From: Coneutiohabitans sp964457925
Lineage (GTDB): Bacteria > Zhuqueibacterota > Zhuqueibacteria > Zhuqueibacterales > Zhuqueibacteraceae
Assembly (NCBI GenBank): GCA_964457925.1
Contig: CAYWGH010000029.1
Location: forward strand, 18,595 to 82,594
Direction of reading: 5' to 3'
Length of the DNA: 64,000 nt
The notes beneath the pieces were generated by a model. The model did not search any database. It was given only the letters and a program-made list of their open reading frames with translations, and was not told the DNA's origin. This document shows, in pieces, positions 9,128 through 17,269 of the stretch; position 1 is the stretch's first letter, and each line of letters begins with the position of its first letter. The translations under genes and the position numbers were made by a program.

Positions 9128-11305
9128 TTATTTCATCAATACAAGTTTGCGCACTTGCACGTTGCCATCTGCTTCCAAGCGGTAGAGATAAACTCCATTG
9201 GCGAAATGCGACGCTTCGAAAACCACGGTATGCGAGCCGGAAGCCTTCCATTCATTCACCAGCGTCGCGATAGTTTGGCCAAGAATGTTTTGCACTTCCA
9301 GTTTGACGTGCGCAGGCCGGTGCAATGCAAAGCTAATTTTGGTGCTGGGATTGAACGGGTTCGGATAATTTTGATGCAGCGCAAAGCGCTCCGGAAGGCT
9401 GCTGCTCTTTTCTTCGACTCCGGTAACTAGATTATTACGATAGATCGTCAAACCGTCGGCGCGTTCGGTAACATAAGCATAGCCACCCACTGCAACCACA
9501 CCGCGCGCATCGGAGGGGCCGTCGTAATAACCAACTTCTTGCGGGTTGGCGGGATTGCTGACATCGATCACACGCAAGCCGGCGCCTTCCGCGGCGACAT
9601 AAGCGTAGTTGCCATCGACGGAAGCGATGTAGCTATAACCGCCGTGTGTAACGCTGCCCACTTGCGCCGGCGCAGCGAGATTCGAAATATCATACACCAG
9701 TAACTTATCACCATCCGGGATGTAGGCATAATTTCCGGCAATGGTAAAACCTTCATTACCGGTGGAAAAGCTCGCGGTTTCGCCGCCATGCACGGGACTG
9801 GCAGGATTGCTGACATCATAAAAGCGAATTTTACCATAATCGGTGATGGCGGCAACATTGCCAAAGGCCGCCACGTTTTCACCGTAAAGAGCAGGAATTG
9901 ATTTTACCCAAACCGGGTTTGCCGGCGTTGAAATATCCAAAACCACCAAGCCGCTGTCACTGGCCGCAACATAGACATAATTTCCACTGATGGCAACTCC
10001 TCGCGCGCGCGGCGTAGCCACGTTATTGACTTCCACCGGCTGATTGGGATTGGAAACATCGATCACCCGCACACCGGCGTCGCGATCGGCGATATACGCA
10101 TGGTTATTGCCCACGACCACAGCGCGCGCATCGCCCGGCGTATCGATCTCACCGAGCAATGCCGGATTGTTGGGATTGGCAACATCGATGATGCGCAGGC
10201 CGGAGGTGCCATAGGCGACATACGCTTTGTTATCCAATACAAATGACGTATACGCTGTACCGCTGGCAGAAGCTATAATATTAATCGCGCCGGACTCCGA
10301 GGGTGAGGCGGGATTTGACACGTTAATGGCGCGCAGTCCGGCCGTGCGGTCGGCGACGTAAATATGCCCGGTCGGTGAACCGTTGATGGTAATCGCGCCG
10401 AAATAAACTGAGGCCGCGCGGCCGGGCGTGTCATGCAGCGCGACTTCAGCGGGCGCCGCGATGTTCGAAACGTCGATAATGCGCATGCCGGAGTCGCCGT
10501 TGGCAATATAGCCGTAGTTGCCGTCAAACACGATGCGAGCCGTGCGGAAGCCCGTGTCCATTGTGGTCACAAACGCCGGGCTGGCGGGATTCGTGACGTT
10601 GACGACATCCAGACCCAGATCAAAATCGCAAACATATAAATGTCCCGCGCGAACGTTAGCATATTGATGATACCCGCGCGCGCGATACTGCCCGGCGACC
10701 GTAGGCGCAGCGGGATTAGAAATGTTCACGATATGACTGCGCGAGCCTGCCGCGATGTAAGCATAGGGCGCGGAAATCACCACGCTTTCGCAGTACTCCA
10801 GCGTATCAATGCCGGCAACAAACGTGGGACTCGCCGGGTTGCTGATGTTGTAAATCTGCAAACCCAAACCGCCCGCGGCAACGTAGGCGTTGGTGCCGCT
10901 GGTCGCCAAACCTTCGCAGGTGCTGCCGATGTTGACGGTCGAAACGATCGCGGGCGTGGTGGGATTTTGAACGTTGATCAACCACATTCTCGGGCCGCCC
11001 ACGACCACCAGATGCTGCACGCTGTTGATGGAGGTGCGCACGATATCTTCAATGATATTCGGCAACGTTACACTCGCGACTTTCAACGGGTTGGCAGGAT
11101 CAGAGAAACTTGCGATCTGCAATTTTTCGCCGACCGCGTAGTAGACCAGCGAACCCGCGGCAAACACCGCTTTGGATTCGCCTTCACCCTTGCCGAAATT
11201 GCCGGCGGCGGTAACATTCAAGGCATCTTGCGCGAGTGCCCCTGAGGCGACAAGCGAAAAACAGCAGACGATTGCGCCGCGCGCCCATTGTTTCAAGCGC
11301 TTCAT
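9128..11305 (-). CDS. Secreted LVIVD-repeat beta-propeller protein with type IX-like sorting domain
   Basis: A 725-residue exported protein. Residues 1-25 are a signal peptide ending in GALA-Q. From about residue 45 to 630 there are roughly 13-14 copies of a 40-45 residue LVIVD-type repeat, seen as recurring I-x-x-V/I-S-N-P-A-S-P and G-Y-A-Y-V/I-A-x-x-x-x-G-L strings, which fold into beta-propellers. The last 90 residues form a type IX secretion-like sorting domain: HQNYPNPFNPSTKISF, then G-V-Y-L-Y-R-L and a Lys-rich end. It should be exported across the outer membrane and kept at the surface. Its first 305 residues resemble the N-terminal half of the esterase fusion at 12371-13957. A strong AAGGAGG Shine-Dalgarno lies 6 bases before the ATG, inside a small hairpin. 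Ligand unknown; surface binding is an inference. Confidence 0.85.
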   Translation of the reverse strand: MKRLKQWARGAIVCCFSLVASGALAQDALNVTAAGNFGKGEGESKAVFAAGSLVYYAVGEKLQIASFSDPANPLKVASVTLPNIIEDIVRTSINSVQHLVVVGGPRMWLINVQNPTTPAIVSTVNIGSTCEGLATSGTNAYVAAGGLGLQIYNISNPASPTFVAGIDTLEYCESVVISAPYAYIAAGSRSHIVNISNPAAPTVAGQYRARGYHQYANVRAGHLYVCDFDLGLDVVNVTNPASPAFVTTMDTGFRTARIVFDGNYGYIANGDSGMRIIDVSNIAAPAEVALHDTPGRAASVYFGAITINGSPTGHIYVADRTAGLRAINVSNPASPSESGAINIIASASGTAYTSFVLDNKAYVAYGTSGLRIIDVANPNNPALLGEIDTPGDARAVVVGNNHAYIADRDAGVRVIDVSNPNQPVEVNNVATPRARGVAISGNYVYVAASDSGLVVLDISTPANPVWVKSIPALYGENVAAFGNVAAITDYGKIRFYDVSNPASPVHGGETASFSTGNEGFTIAGNYAYIPDGDKLLVYDISNLAAPAQVGSVTHGGYSYIASVDGNYAYVAAEGAGLRVIDVSNPANPQEVGYYDGPSDARGVVAVGGYAYVTERADGLTIYRNNLVTGVEEKSSSLPERFALHQNYPNPFNPSTKISFALHRPAHVKLEVQNILGQTIATLVNEWKASGSHTVVFEASHFANGVYLYRLEADGNVQVRKLVLMK

Positions 11306-11311
11306 GTTTGA

Positions 11312-11332
11312 CCTCCTTAAGCTTGATTAAGG
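11312..11332 (-). promoter_or_regulatory. Hairpin covering the Shine-Dalgarno of the propeller gene
   Basis: CCTTAA (11315-11320) and TTAAGG (11327-11332) are perfect complements separated by 6 bases. On the minus strand the proximal arm is the AAGG of the AAGGAGG ribosome site (11312-11318) for the gene starting at 11305. The hairpin could limit translation of the very large surface protein until upstream ribosomes finishing the ribokinase gene (stop at 11334) open it. It is short, so the effect is uncertain. Confidence 0.4.
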
Positions 11333-11333
11333 A

Positions 11334-12338
11334 TCACAACAAACTAGGTTGATTGTGTTGCTGCAAAAAATTTTGAATCTCGTGCAGGTGTGGCGCGGAG
11401 TTCATCGCGCCAATTTTTGTGACGGACAGCGCCGCCGCTGCGCAGGCCATCCGCGCCGCCTCTTGCAATGATCGCGTCGGCCGCAAAAAAGCGCTTAAAG
11501 ACCCGCTAAAGACATCTCCGGCAGCGGTGGAATCGACCGCAGGCACGCGAAATGCCGGCAGATGCATGCGCGTGCTGTGGTCGGCGAGAAAAACGCCGCC
11601 GCTGCCCAGCGTGATTAAAACGGAGGAAACCCCCAGCGCCATGAGGTGATCGGCGGCAGCTTTCATGCTGTTTTCGTCGGTCACAGCAACACCGGTCAAC
11701 ATTTCCACTTCCAGGGCGTTGGGTGTGATCAACGAAAGATGTTGCAACAAATTTTGGGCAAGCAGCCGCGCAGGCGCGGGGTTCAACAACACGCGCGTGC
11801 CATGCGCCACGGCAAGGCGGGCAGCGGCCTCCACCGTTTCAAGCGGTGATTCGAGCTGCAACACCAAAACATCCGCAGCGGCAATGATGCTCGCGGCCTC
11901 TGCAATCGCGCCCGGCAACAGCCGCATATTCGCGCCCGAGGCGACCACAATACAATTCTCGCCGCGTTCATCGACGATGATAAAGGCTGTGCCGGTTGGC
12001 TCCTGCGGGTCGCGCGTGATGAAATCGCAATTAATACCTTCCCCTCGCAGATGCTTGATGGCTTCATTTCCCAGATCATCGTTGCCTACACGGCCTACGA
12101 ACCAAACCTGGGCGCCGGCGCGCGCTGCGGCCACAGCTTGATTCGCGCCTTTACCACCGGCATTCATTGAAAATTTTCCGCCGACGACGGTTTCGCCCGG
12201 CTGTGGAATGCGATTGGTTTTAATGGTCAAATCGGTGTTGTAGCTTCCGACGATGACGACTTTGTTGGGCATGGCGGCGGTCAAGTTGGGTTGATCATGT
12301 ACAATTCGCGAACGCTTTGCCAAGAGGCATGATTTCAT
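11334..12338 (-). CDS. rbsK: Ribokinase (PfkB family)
   Basis: Phosphorylates D-ribose with ATP at O5 in the cytoplasm, giving ribose 5-phosphate for the pentose phosphate pathway. Ribokinase signatures are VIVGSYNTDLTIKTNRIPQP near the start, the first PfkB signature GGKGANQAVAAARAGA, VGNDDLGNEAIKHL, and the catalytic second signature VDSTAAGDVFSGSL, whose D is the base. Counted from the first ATG it has 334 residues. The family normally begins just before the VIVGS strand, so the ATG at 12272 (312 residues) is an equally good start; neither has a strong Shine-Dalgarno. It lies between the two related propeller proteins in the LacI-controlled locus. Its presence is the best clue that ribose, or a compound giving ribose, is the end product of this locus. 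Confidence 0.9.
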   Translation of the reverse strand: MKSCLLAKRSRIVHDQPNLTAAMPNKVVIVGSYNTDLTIKTNRIPQPGETVVGGKFSMNAGGKGANQAVAAARAGAQVWFVGRVGNDDLGNEAIKHLRGEGINCDFITRDPQEPTGTAFIIVDERGENCIVVASGANMRLLPGAIAEAASIIAAADVLVLQLESPLETVEAAARLAVAHGTRVLLNPAPARLLAQNLLQHLSLITPNALEVEMLTGVAVTDENSMKAAADHLMALGVSSVLITLGSGGVFLADHSTRMHLPAFRVPAVDSTAAGDVFSGSLSAFLRPTRSLQEAARMACAAAALSVTKIGAMNSAPHLHEIQNFLQQHNQPSLL

Positions 12339-12370
12339 CCCGTTTATCGCAAACTCAGGTCATGGCAGTG

Positions 12371-13957
12371 TCAGCGACTCTTGCTCAAAAACCATTCATA
12401 CAACATTGAGTTGCCATATGTTTTGCTCCAGGCATCGTGGCCGGTATTGGAATAAATGGTAAAAGTAATCTCGCCGCCGCAGGTTTGAAATTGCTCAACA
12501 ATTCGTTGTCCGGCAGACAGAGGCACAACCTCATCGCGGTCGCCATGAAATGCCCAAACCGGAATTTCCGTCATGGCGCAAACCTCCCATCCCTCTTCAC
12601 CGCGCGCCGCGATGGGCGCCGCCGCGGCAAACAAGTTGGGATGGCGGATGCCCATGTCCCATGTGCCGATGCCGCCCATGCTGTAGCCGGTGATGTAAAC
12701 CCGGCGGCGATCGACAGGATAACGCGCCAAAACTTCCTCAACCAGCTTCCGAAGGAGCAAATCTGTGCGATCGTAATACCATTCGGTATTCGCCGGGCAT
12801 TGCGGCGAAACGACAAAGAACGGAAAATCATTGTTGCCGTCGAGAATGCGCGGCAAGCCCCCTGCTTTCAAGCGGCGCAAATCACTGCCGCGCTCGCCAA
12901 TGCCGTGCAGCGAGATGATCACCGGGAATTTACCGTCGCGCACGGCGCTTGGGTTTTGTGCGCGAAACAAGAGATAATTCAACGAACTCGGATTATAGAC
13001 TTCTTCTTGCACAAGGGGCGGCGGAGGCGGCGCGGATTCTGCCACGAAAAACAGTGACGCTGCGCTTCCGGGTGTGTCAAACCGGCTTAATTGCACCGGC
13101 GCAGCCGGATCGGAAAAATCAAAGATGCAAATGCCCGATTCGCCGTTCGCGATATAACCCCAATTCCCTGCAAACACAAGGCGCGAGGCTTGCGGCCCGG
13201 TTGCCGCGGACGCGGTGAATTGCGGCGACGCCGGGTCTGCGAGATTATAAATCTGCAAACCGAGATTGTAATCACACACGTACGCAAACCCCTCGTGCAA
13301 GCCGGCATACTGATGATACCCACCGGTTGCGGCGATAATCTTGCTCAACCAAAGCGGTTGCCCCGGATTGGTAATGTCGAGCACATGAGAACGGTTACCA
13401 GCCGCCAGGCAAGCAAGCGAGTTTTCCAACATGATGCTTTCACAATACGCCAGCGAGTCAATGGCGGCCAGCAACACGGGATTAGCGAGGTTCGCCAAAT
13501 CAAAAACTTTATATCCCGCCTCGCCTGCGGCAAGGTGAGCAATCGTACCGGCAACTGCCACGCCCTCGCATGTCCCGCCGGCGTCGATGGTTCGCACAAG
13601 TTGTGGGTCGAACGGGTTATCAACGTTTACAACGAACGCGCACGGCCCTCCGGCGGCGATTACATGCTGTTGCCCGGAAAGTTCAATACCGGCCAAATCA
13701 TTCAGGTTTTCCGGCAAGTTGAGCTGTGCAATCGTTTGCGGATTTCGGGGATCGCCAAAGTTTGCAATGCGCAGTTGTGCGCCAACACCGAAATAGACAA
13801 TCGTGCCGGCGGCATACACCGCCTGCGCTTCTCCCTCTCCCTTGCCAAAATTGCCCAAACGAGAGACTTGCGTTGCTTGCGCTCGCAGCTCTTGCGGTAA
13901 GAACACTAACGAACTCGCATATAACGTCAGGCAGCAGAGCAAACGGCAAACGAGCAA
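12371..13957 (-). CDS. LVIVD beta-propeller fused to an alpha/beta-hydrolase esterase
   Basis: A 528-residue exported fusion. Residues 1-27 are a signal peptide (cleavage after LRAQ), and residues 30-305 are LVIVD-type propeller repeats closely similar to the start of the protein at 9128-11305. A proline-rich linker (SAPPPPPLV, about 309-316) follows. Residues 320-528 are an alpha/beta hydrolase of the feruloyl esterase/PHB depolymerase-like type: oxyanion region SLHGIGERG, nucleophile Ser426 in GYSMGG, probable acid Asp475 in HGDRDEVV, and His507 in NTGHDAW. The full triad is visible. The start is TTG, chosen because GGAGGAG lies about 7 bases upstream. It likely removes acyl groups from an extracellular substrate before uptake (inference from signal peptide and context). 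Confidence 0.87.
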   Translation of the reverse strand: MLVCRLLCCLTLYASSLVFLPQELRAQATQVSRLGNFGKGEGEAQAVYAAGTIVYFGVGAQLRIANFGDPRNPQTIAQLNLPENLNDLAGIELSGQQHVIAAGGPCAFVVNVDNPFDPQLVRTIDAGGTCEGVAVAGTIAHLAAGEAGYKVFDLANLANPVLLAAIDSLAYCESIMLENSLACLAAGNRSHVLDITNPGQPLWLSKIIAATGGYHQYAGLHEGFAYVCDYNLGLQIYNLADPASPQFTASAATGPQASRLVFAGNWGYIANGESGICIFDFSDPAAPVQLSRFDTPGSAASLFFVAESAPPPPPLVQEEVYNPSSLNYLLFRAQNPSAVRDGKFPVIISLHGIGERGSDLRRLKAGGLPRILDGNNDFPFFVVSPQCPANTEWYYDRTDLLLRKLVEEVLARYPVDRRRVYITGYSMGGIGTWDMGIRHPNLFAAAAPIAARGEEGWEVCAMTEIPVWAFHGDRDEVVPLSAGQRIVEQFQTCGGEITFTIYSNTGHDAWSKTYGNSMLYEWFLSKSR

Positions 13958-14020
13958 AGCAGTCTCCTCCTCACCAAATAAGGAAAGGCGCCGATCCGCG
14001 CAACCCGGCAGAATGTGCTT

Positions 14021-15040
14021 TCAAAACGCAAGGCCAAATGAAAACATATGCACCTGTGACAACGCGCCGAAATCAGCAAAGGCATAGTTCGCGCTGCCGG
14101 ACAAATTCGAAACGGCGTAACTTACACCCGCACCGAAGGTCAGACCTTGCTCATCATAATTAAAGCGATACCCGGCGCGCAGGGCAAGTTTCTGCTCAAA
14201 GAAATATTCGGCGCCGAGATGAAAGCGCTCCGGACCATCGTTGGGATGATCACCATCAAGCGCGACCGTAATCAGATGCGGGCTGTCCTTTTCATGCAAG
14301 AAATCCATGGCCAGGCCGACGCGAAAATCGATCGGCATGCGAATATCGTCCGGTTCGGCTTGATACTGTTCACTCCAGCCGGTGAGATGCGAATCCGGAC
14401 CGAAATTGCGCGCACTCATCGCCAGACGCAGGCTTTTGAAACCGGTGTAATAAACTGTGCCAAAATCCAGCGACCAATTCGTCATGCTTAATTCCGCAAT
14501 TTTTTGCTGCAACCAGCGCACGCTGCCGCCCATGGCCAACTTATCGGTGATTTTGCGGCCATAGCTCAAGCCCAAAGCCATGTCGCGCGCTGAAAAAAAA
14601 CTGCCGGTGACGAAGGCGTCTGTACGATTCTCGCTGGGAATCAGACTGTTTATGGTTTCCGGAATATCACCATAATCCAACGTCACAAAGCTGAGCGCAA
14701 AAACACCCAGGCCGTCGACATTGGCGGCAAACGCAGCAGATTGATGGGTAATATCCGCGATCCAGCGCACGGTGTTGAATTGCAAATCATATTTCGCCAC
14801 GCCCGCCAGCGCTGCCGGGTTGCCCAGCACGGCATTGGCATCGCTGCGTGAAATCGCGGTGAACGCGCCGCCCATCGCGGCCTGACTGGGATCCGGATTG
14901 ATTTTCAAAAACTGCCAGCCCGACTGGCCGACGCGCTCGATATCATTGGGAGGAATGCCGACTTGTGCACGCAGCGGAGAGGCAACATGAATTAAGCAGG
15001 AGGCCGCCAACCAAACACAGATTCTTATCGCCTTCGTCAT
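14021..15040 (-). CDS. PorV/PorQ-family outer-membrane protein
   Basis: A 339-residue protein with a signal peptide (residues 1-26, ending LRAQ) and the hallmark of the PorV/PorQ family: GWQFLKINPDPSQAAMGGAF followed by A-I-S-R-S-D-A-N-A-V-L-G-N-P-A-A-L-A. The rest alternates in beta-barrel fashion and ends in aromatic FSFGLAF, as expected for an outer-membrane barrel. PorV is the shuttle/attachment component of type IX secretion, and KSB1/Calditrichota-like genomes carry several paralogues next to sorting-domain proteins. That fits here, with a sorting-domain gene directly upstream. I chose the ATG at 15040 because GGAGA lies 6-7 bases upstream and the next in-frame start lies in the heptamer repeats. 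It may serve surface delivery of the neighbouring proteins. Confidence 0.85.
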   Translation of the reverse strand: MTKAIRICVWLAASCLIHVASPLRAQVGIPPNDIERVGQSGWQFLKINPDPSQAAMGGAFTAISRSDANAVLGNPAALAGVAKYDLQFNTVRWIADITHQSAAFAANVDGLGVFALSFVTLDYGDIPETINSLIPSENRTDAFVTGSFFSARDMALGLSYGRKITDKLAMGGSVRWLQQKIAELSMTNWSLDFGTVYYTGFKSLRLAMSARNFGPDSHLTGWSEQYQAEPDDIRMPIDFRVGLAMDFLHEKDSPHLITVALDGDHPNDGPERFHLGAEYFFEQKLALRAGYRFNYDEQGLTFGAGVSYAVSNLSGSANYAFADFGALSQVHMFSFGLAF

Positions 15041-15060
15041 GTATGTTCTCCATTCATTCA

Positions 15061-15102
15061 CCATTCACCATTCACCATTCACCATTCAACATTAACCATT
15101 CA
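15061..15102. repeat. Heptanucleotide tandem repeat (CCATTCA, six units)
   Basis: Six 7-base units in a row, five of them perfect CCATTCA and the fifth (15089-15095) diverged to ACATTAA. The tract ends about 10 bases upstream of the Shine-Dalgarno of the PorV-like gene. Read on the minus strand each unit is TGAATGG. It is non-coding; unit-number changes would alter the 5' leader of the PorV-like gene. Confidence 0.85.
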
Positions 15103-15200
15103 CCATGCTCTTACAATGATTAATGGCCGGTGAATAGTCGCCAAATTTGATTGAATAATAATTGCGAGCGCGATGTTCCTGCGCCATGCCCTCTGTCTCT

Positions 15201-17159
15201 TCACTTGACAATCGCAAATTTTCCCACATACGATTGCCCCTCCTGGCCGGAGACCTGCGATTCGACATGATAAATATAGACCCCGGGCGCGACGCCCAGC
15301 ATCCAGCGATTGAGCTGATAATCCAATTGCCGGATGCTGCCCCACGAAGTCGAGCCGCTACCATCATCGTGTTTGATCTCTTGCACCAGATCGCCCGTAA
15401 GCGTATAAATTTTGATCACACATTTGGCAGGCAGGCCGATGAATTCCATGCGAAAGCGTTCGCCCTGGCCCAGCAGGCCGCTGTGCTGGCGGAACGGGTT
15501 GGGGACAACATAAACGTTGCGGGGAAAGTCCGCATTCGGCGCGCGAAACGGATAAACCGGAAAGCGATTGTTGTTCACTTTGCCGCTTTCATATCCGTCG
15601 GTATCATAGCTCGTCACGCAGTAATAATTGCCCACGCCAAAAGGCAAATTGCTATCGACAAATTTCACCTTGCCCTCGGCGATTTGCGCAGACTCTTTTG
15701 GAATCTCGGCAATCAGCGTCCAGGGGCCGATGGTGAAGTACGAGGAACGATACACACGGTAGCCGGCGAAATCATTCACGCCTTTGAGCGGATCGCGATA
15801 GCTTTCGGGAATCGGCGGCCATGCAATCGTAATCTCTCCGGGTCCGGGCGTCAAGGTCAGGCTGTTCTCCCCGTCGGTCGGCGTCATCGGAGGATGATAA
15901 GAAGGCAGATAGAAATTGCGATGCAGCTCGCGCGCCGCGCGCACATTAGCCAGCAGGGAATCGCGCGAGGCGGTTGCCAGCAGGTCGATGTTCTCCACAC
16001 CGCCTTGCACGATTTTGGCGCGATCCATTTCGCCCATCACTTCGGCGAACACCAGGACAATCGAGGCAAAAGGCGGCAGTTCCAGCGGCCCAACGCTCAA
16101 CAAAAACTCCGGGCGGCGCTCATATTTGGTTCCGCCCTCTCCGCCGGCAGCGCGCGCCTGATCCCAAGAAAGCCGGGGTTGTTGATGCGTCATCACTTCT
16201 TTGAAACGCGGCGCTTCATCCACCCCCTGAATAAACATGATATCTTCACGCGCGGCGCCTTCGGTAACGCCCTGGCCGGTATGCTCCAAAATGTTTTGAA
16301 AAACCCGCGCGCCGGAAGAATCCAGCACAATCGCGGCGAAATAGCCTGCGGCATCCAGCTCGGTTTCGCGCGTGCCCGGCGAGCGAATATCCCGTGAGTC
16401 AGAAATGTCGCCGCGTTGCGGGCCAACGCCGAAGGTCCATTGCACCGGCGTTTCATTTTGGAAATTGAAACTCTGATGATCGTAAAAATAGAAGAGCTGA
16501 TGGGCCGCATCCCAGCCGTATTTCTCGTCGCCGCGTGTGCCCGAACGTTGCGTCACACGAACGCCGTAGCGCATGCCAAAATACAAATCGCTGATCGTGG
16601 CAAACTCGGTGTTCGTGATCGTAACCTGATGAATGACGAAGTCATCATACTTGGGATAGCTCCATACCATGCTGCGCCGCGAAATGTCGACTTCCAGGCC
16701 GTTGACATGGTGGCCGCCGGTGACGATTTCCTCGCCCCACGTGTTGAGATCGGCCAGGTTGTAATTCTTCGTCAATGTTGCTTCTTCAATAGGAAAAACG
16801 TTTTCACCGGAGGGAAAAAACCGGGAGTTGAGCGTATAGGCATAGGCGCGGCCGCCGCGCACGCCATAAATCGCATAACCCGCGGCCTCGGCATAGTTCA
16901 ATGCGTCATTGATGTTCGTGCCTTTCGAATACCCGGGATAATCCAACGTGTGAAAGCCATTTTCCGTTTCCGTGGGATCGCCATATTGCAACGAATTCCA
17001 CACCGTTGCCCACAGCTTGCCGCGTGTCAGGGTCTGCTTGCCCCAGGTCACTTGCGCGTGAATCACGTCGCCACAAACAAACAGCGCGACCAGCGCTGCA
17101 ACAATGCCCTGCCCCAACGGCTGCCGCCACAACCCAGTAAAAGGAATCAATGACTTCAT
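15201..17159 (-). CDS. Secreted protein with C-terminal type IX-like sorting domain
   Basis: A 652-residue exported protein without a functional family I can name. The signal peptide spans residues 1-36 (hydrophobic GIVAALVALFVCGDVIHA-Q). The central region is rich in aromatic beta strands; a fibronectin type III-like stretch (GEITIAWPPIPESYRDP ... YRVYRSSYFTIGPWTLI) lies near residues 440-490. The last 100 residues begin NVYVVPNPFRQHSG and end G-V-Y-I-Y-H-V-E-S ... V-G-K-F-A-I-V-K, a sorting/FlgD-like domain found at the end of type IX-exported proteins. The ATG at 17159 follows GGAGAG by 6 bases. A LacI-type operator lies 43 bases upstream. Being directly under the operator and behind the TonB receptor, it may help bind substrate at the cell surface. 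Confidence 0.8.
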   Translation of the reverse strand: MKSLIPFTGLWRQPLGQGIVAALVALFVCGDVIHAQVTWGKQTLTRGKLWATVWNSLQYGDPTETENGFHTLDYPGYSKGTNINDALNYAEAAGYAIYGVRGGRAYAYTLNSRFFPSGENVFPIEEATLTKNYNLADLNTWGEEIVTGGHHVNGLEVDISRRSMVWSYPKYDDFVIHQVTITNTEFATISDLYFGMRYGVRVTQRSGTRGDEKYGWDAAHQLFYFYDHQSFNFQNETPVQWTFGVGPQRGDISDSRDIRSPGTRETELDAAGYFAAIVLDSSGARVFQNILEHTGQGVTEGAAREDIMFIQGVDEAPRFKEVMTHQQPRLSWDQARAAGGEGGTKYERRPEFLLSVGPLELPPFASIVLVFAEVMGEMDRAKIVQGGVENIDLLATASRDSLLANVRAARELHRNFYLPSYHPPMTPTDGENSLTLTPGPGEITIAWPPIPESYRDPLKGVNDFAGYRVYRSSYFTIGPWTLIAEIPKESAQIAEGKVKFVDSNLPFGVGNYYCVTSYDTDGYESGKVNNNRFPVYPFRAPNADFPRNVYVVPNPFRQHSGLLGQGERFRMEFIGLPAKCVIKIYTLTGDLVQEIKHDDGSGSTSWGSIRQLDYQLNRWMLGVAPGVYIYHVESQVSGQEGQSYVGKFAIVK

Positions 17160-17201
17160 AAAGGCTCTCCGCACATCGCAGGTAACAGCAGTTGAATTTA
17201 A

Positions 17202-17215
17202 TGCAAACGTTTGCG
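17202..17215. promoter_or_regulatory. LacI-family operator upstream of the sorting-domain gene
   Basis: TGCAAACGTTTGCG; the inner 12 bases GCAAACGTTTGC are a perfect palindrome centred on CG, the classic LacI/GalR-family form. It shares TGCAAACG and the half-site symmetry with the operator at 21356-21369. On the minus strand a possible -10 (CATAAT, 17219-17224) lies directly upstream, with TTGCAC (17240-17245) as a weak -35 at 15-base spacing. A bound repressor would cover the likely transcription start. Confidence 0.75.
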
Positions 17216-17269
17216 CCAATTATGCCAGCAACACTACCCGTGCAAGCGCCAAAGTGACTCTAGAATAAG

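Noticed and set aside
15162..16397. 411-codon open frame antisense to the sorting-domain gene
   Set aside because: It mirrors the codon bias of the real gene, has no signal, domain or ribosome site, and many similar antisense frames occur in this GC-rich coding DNA.
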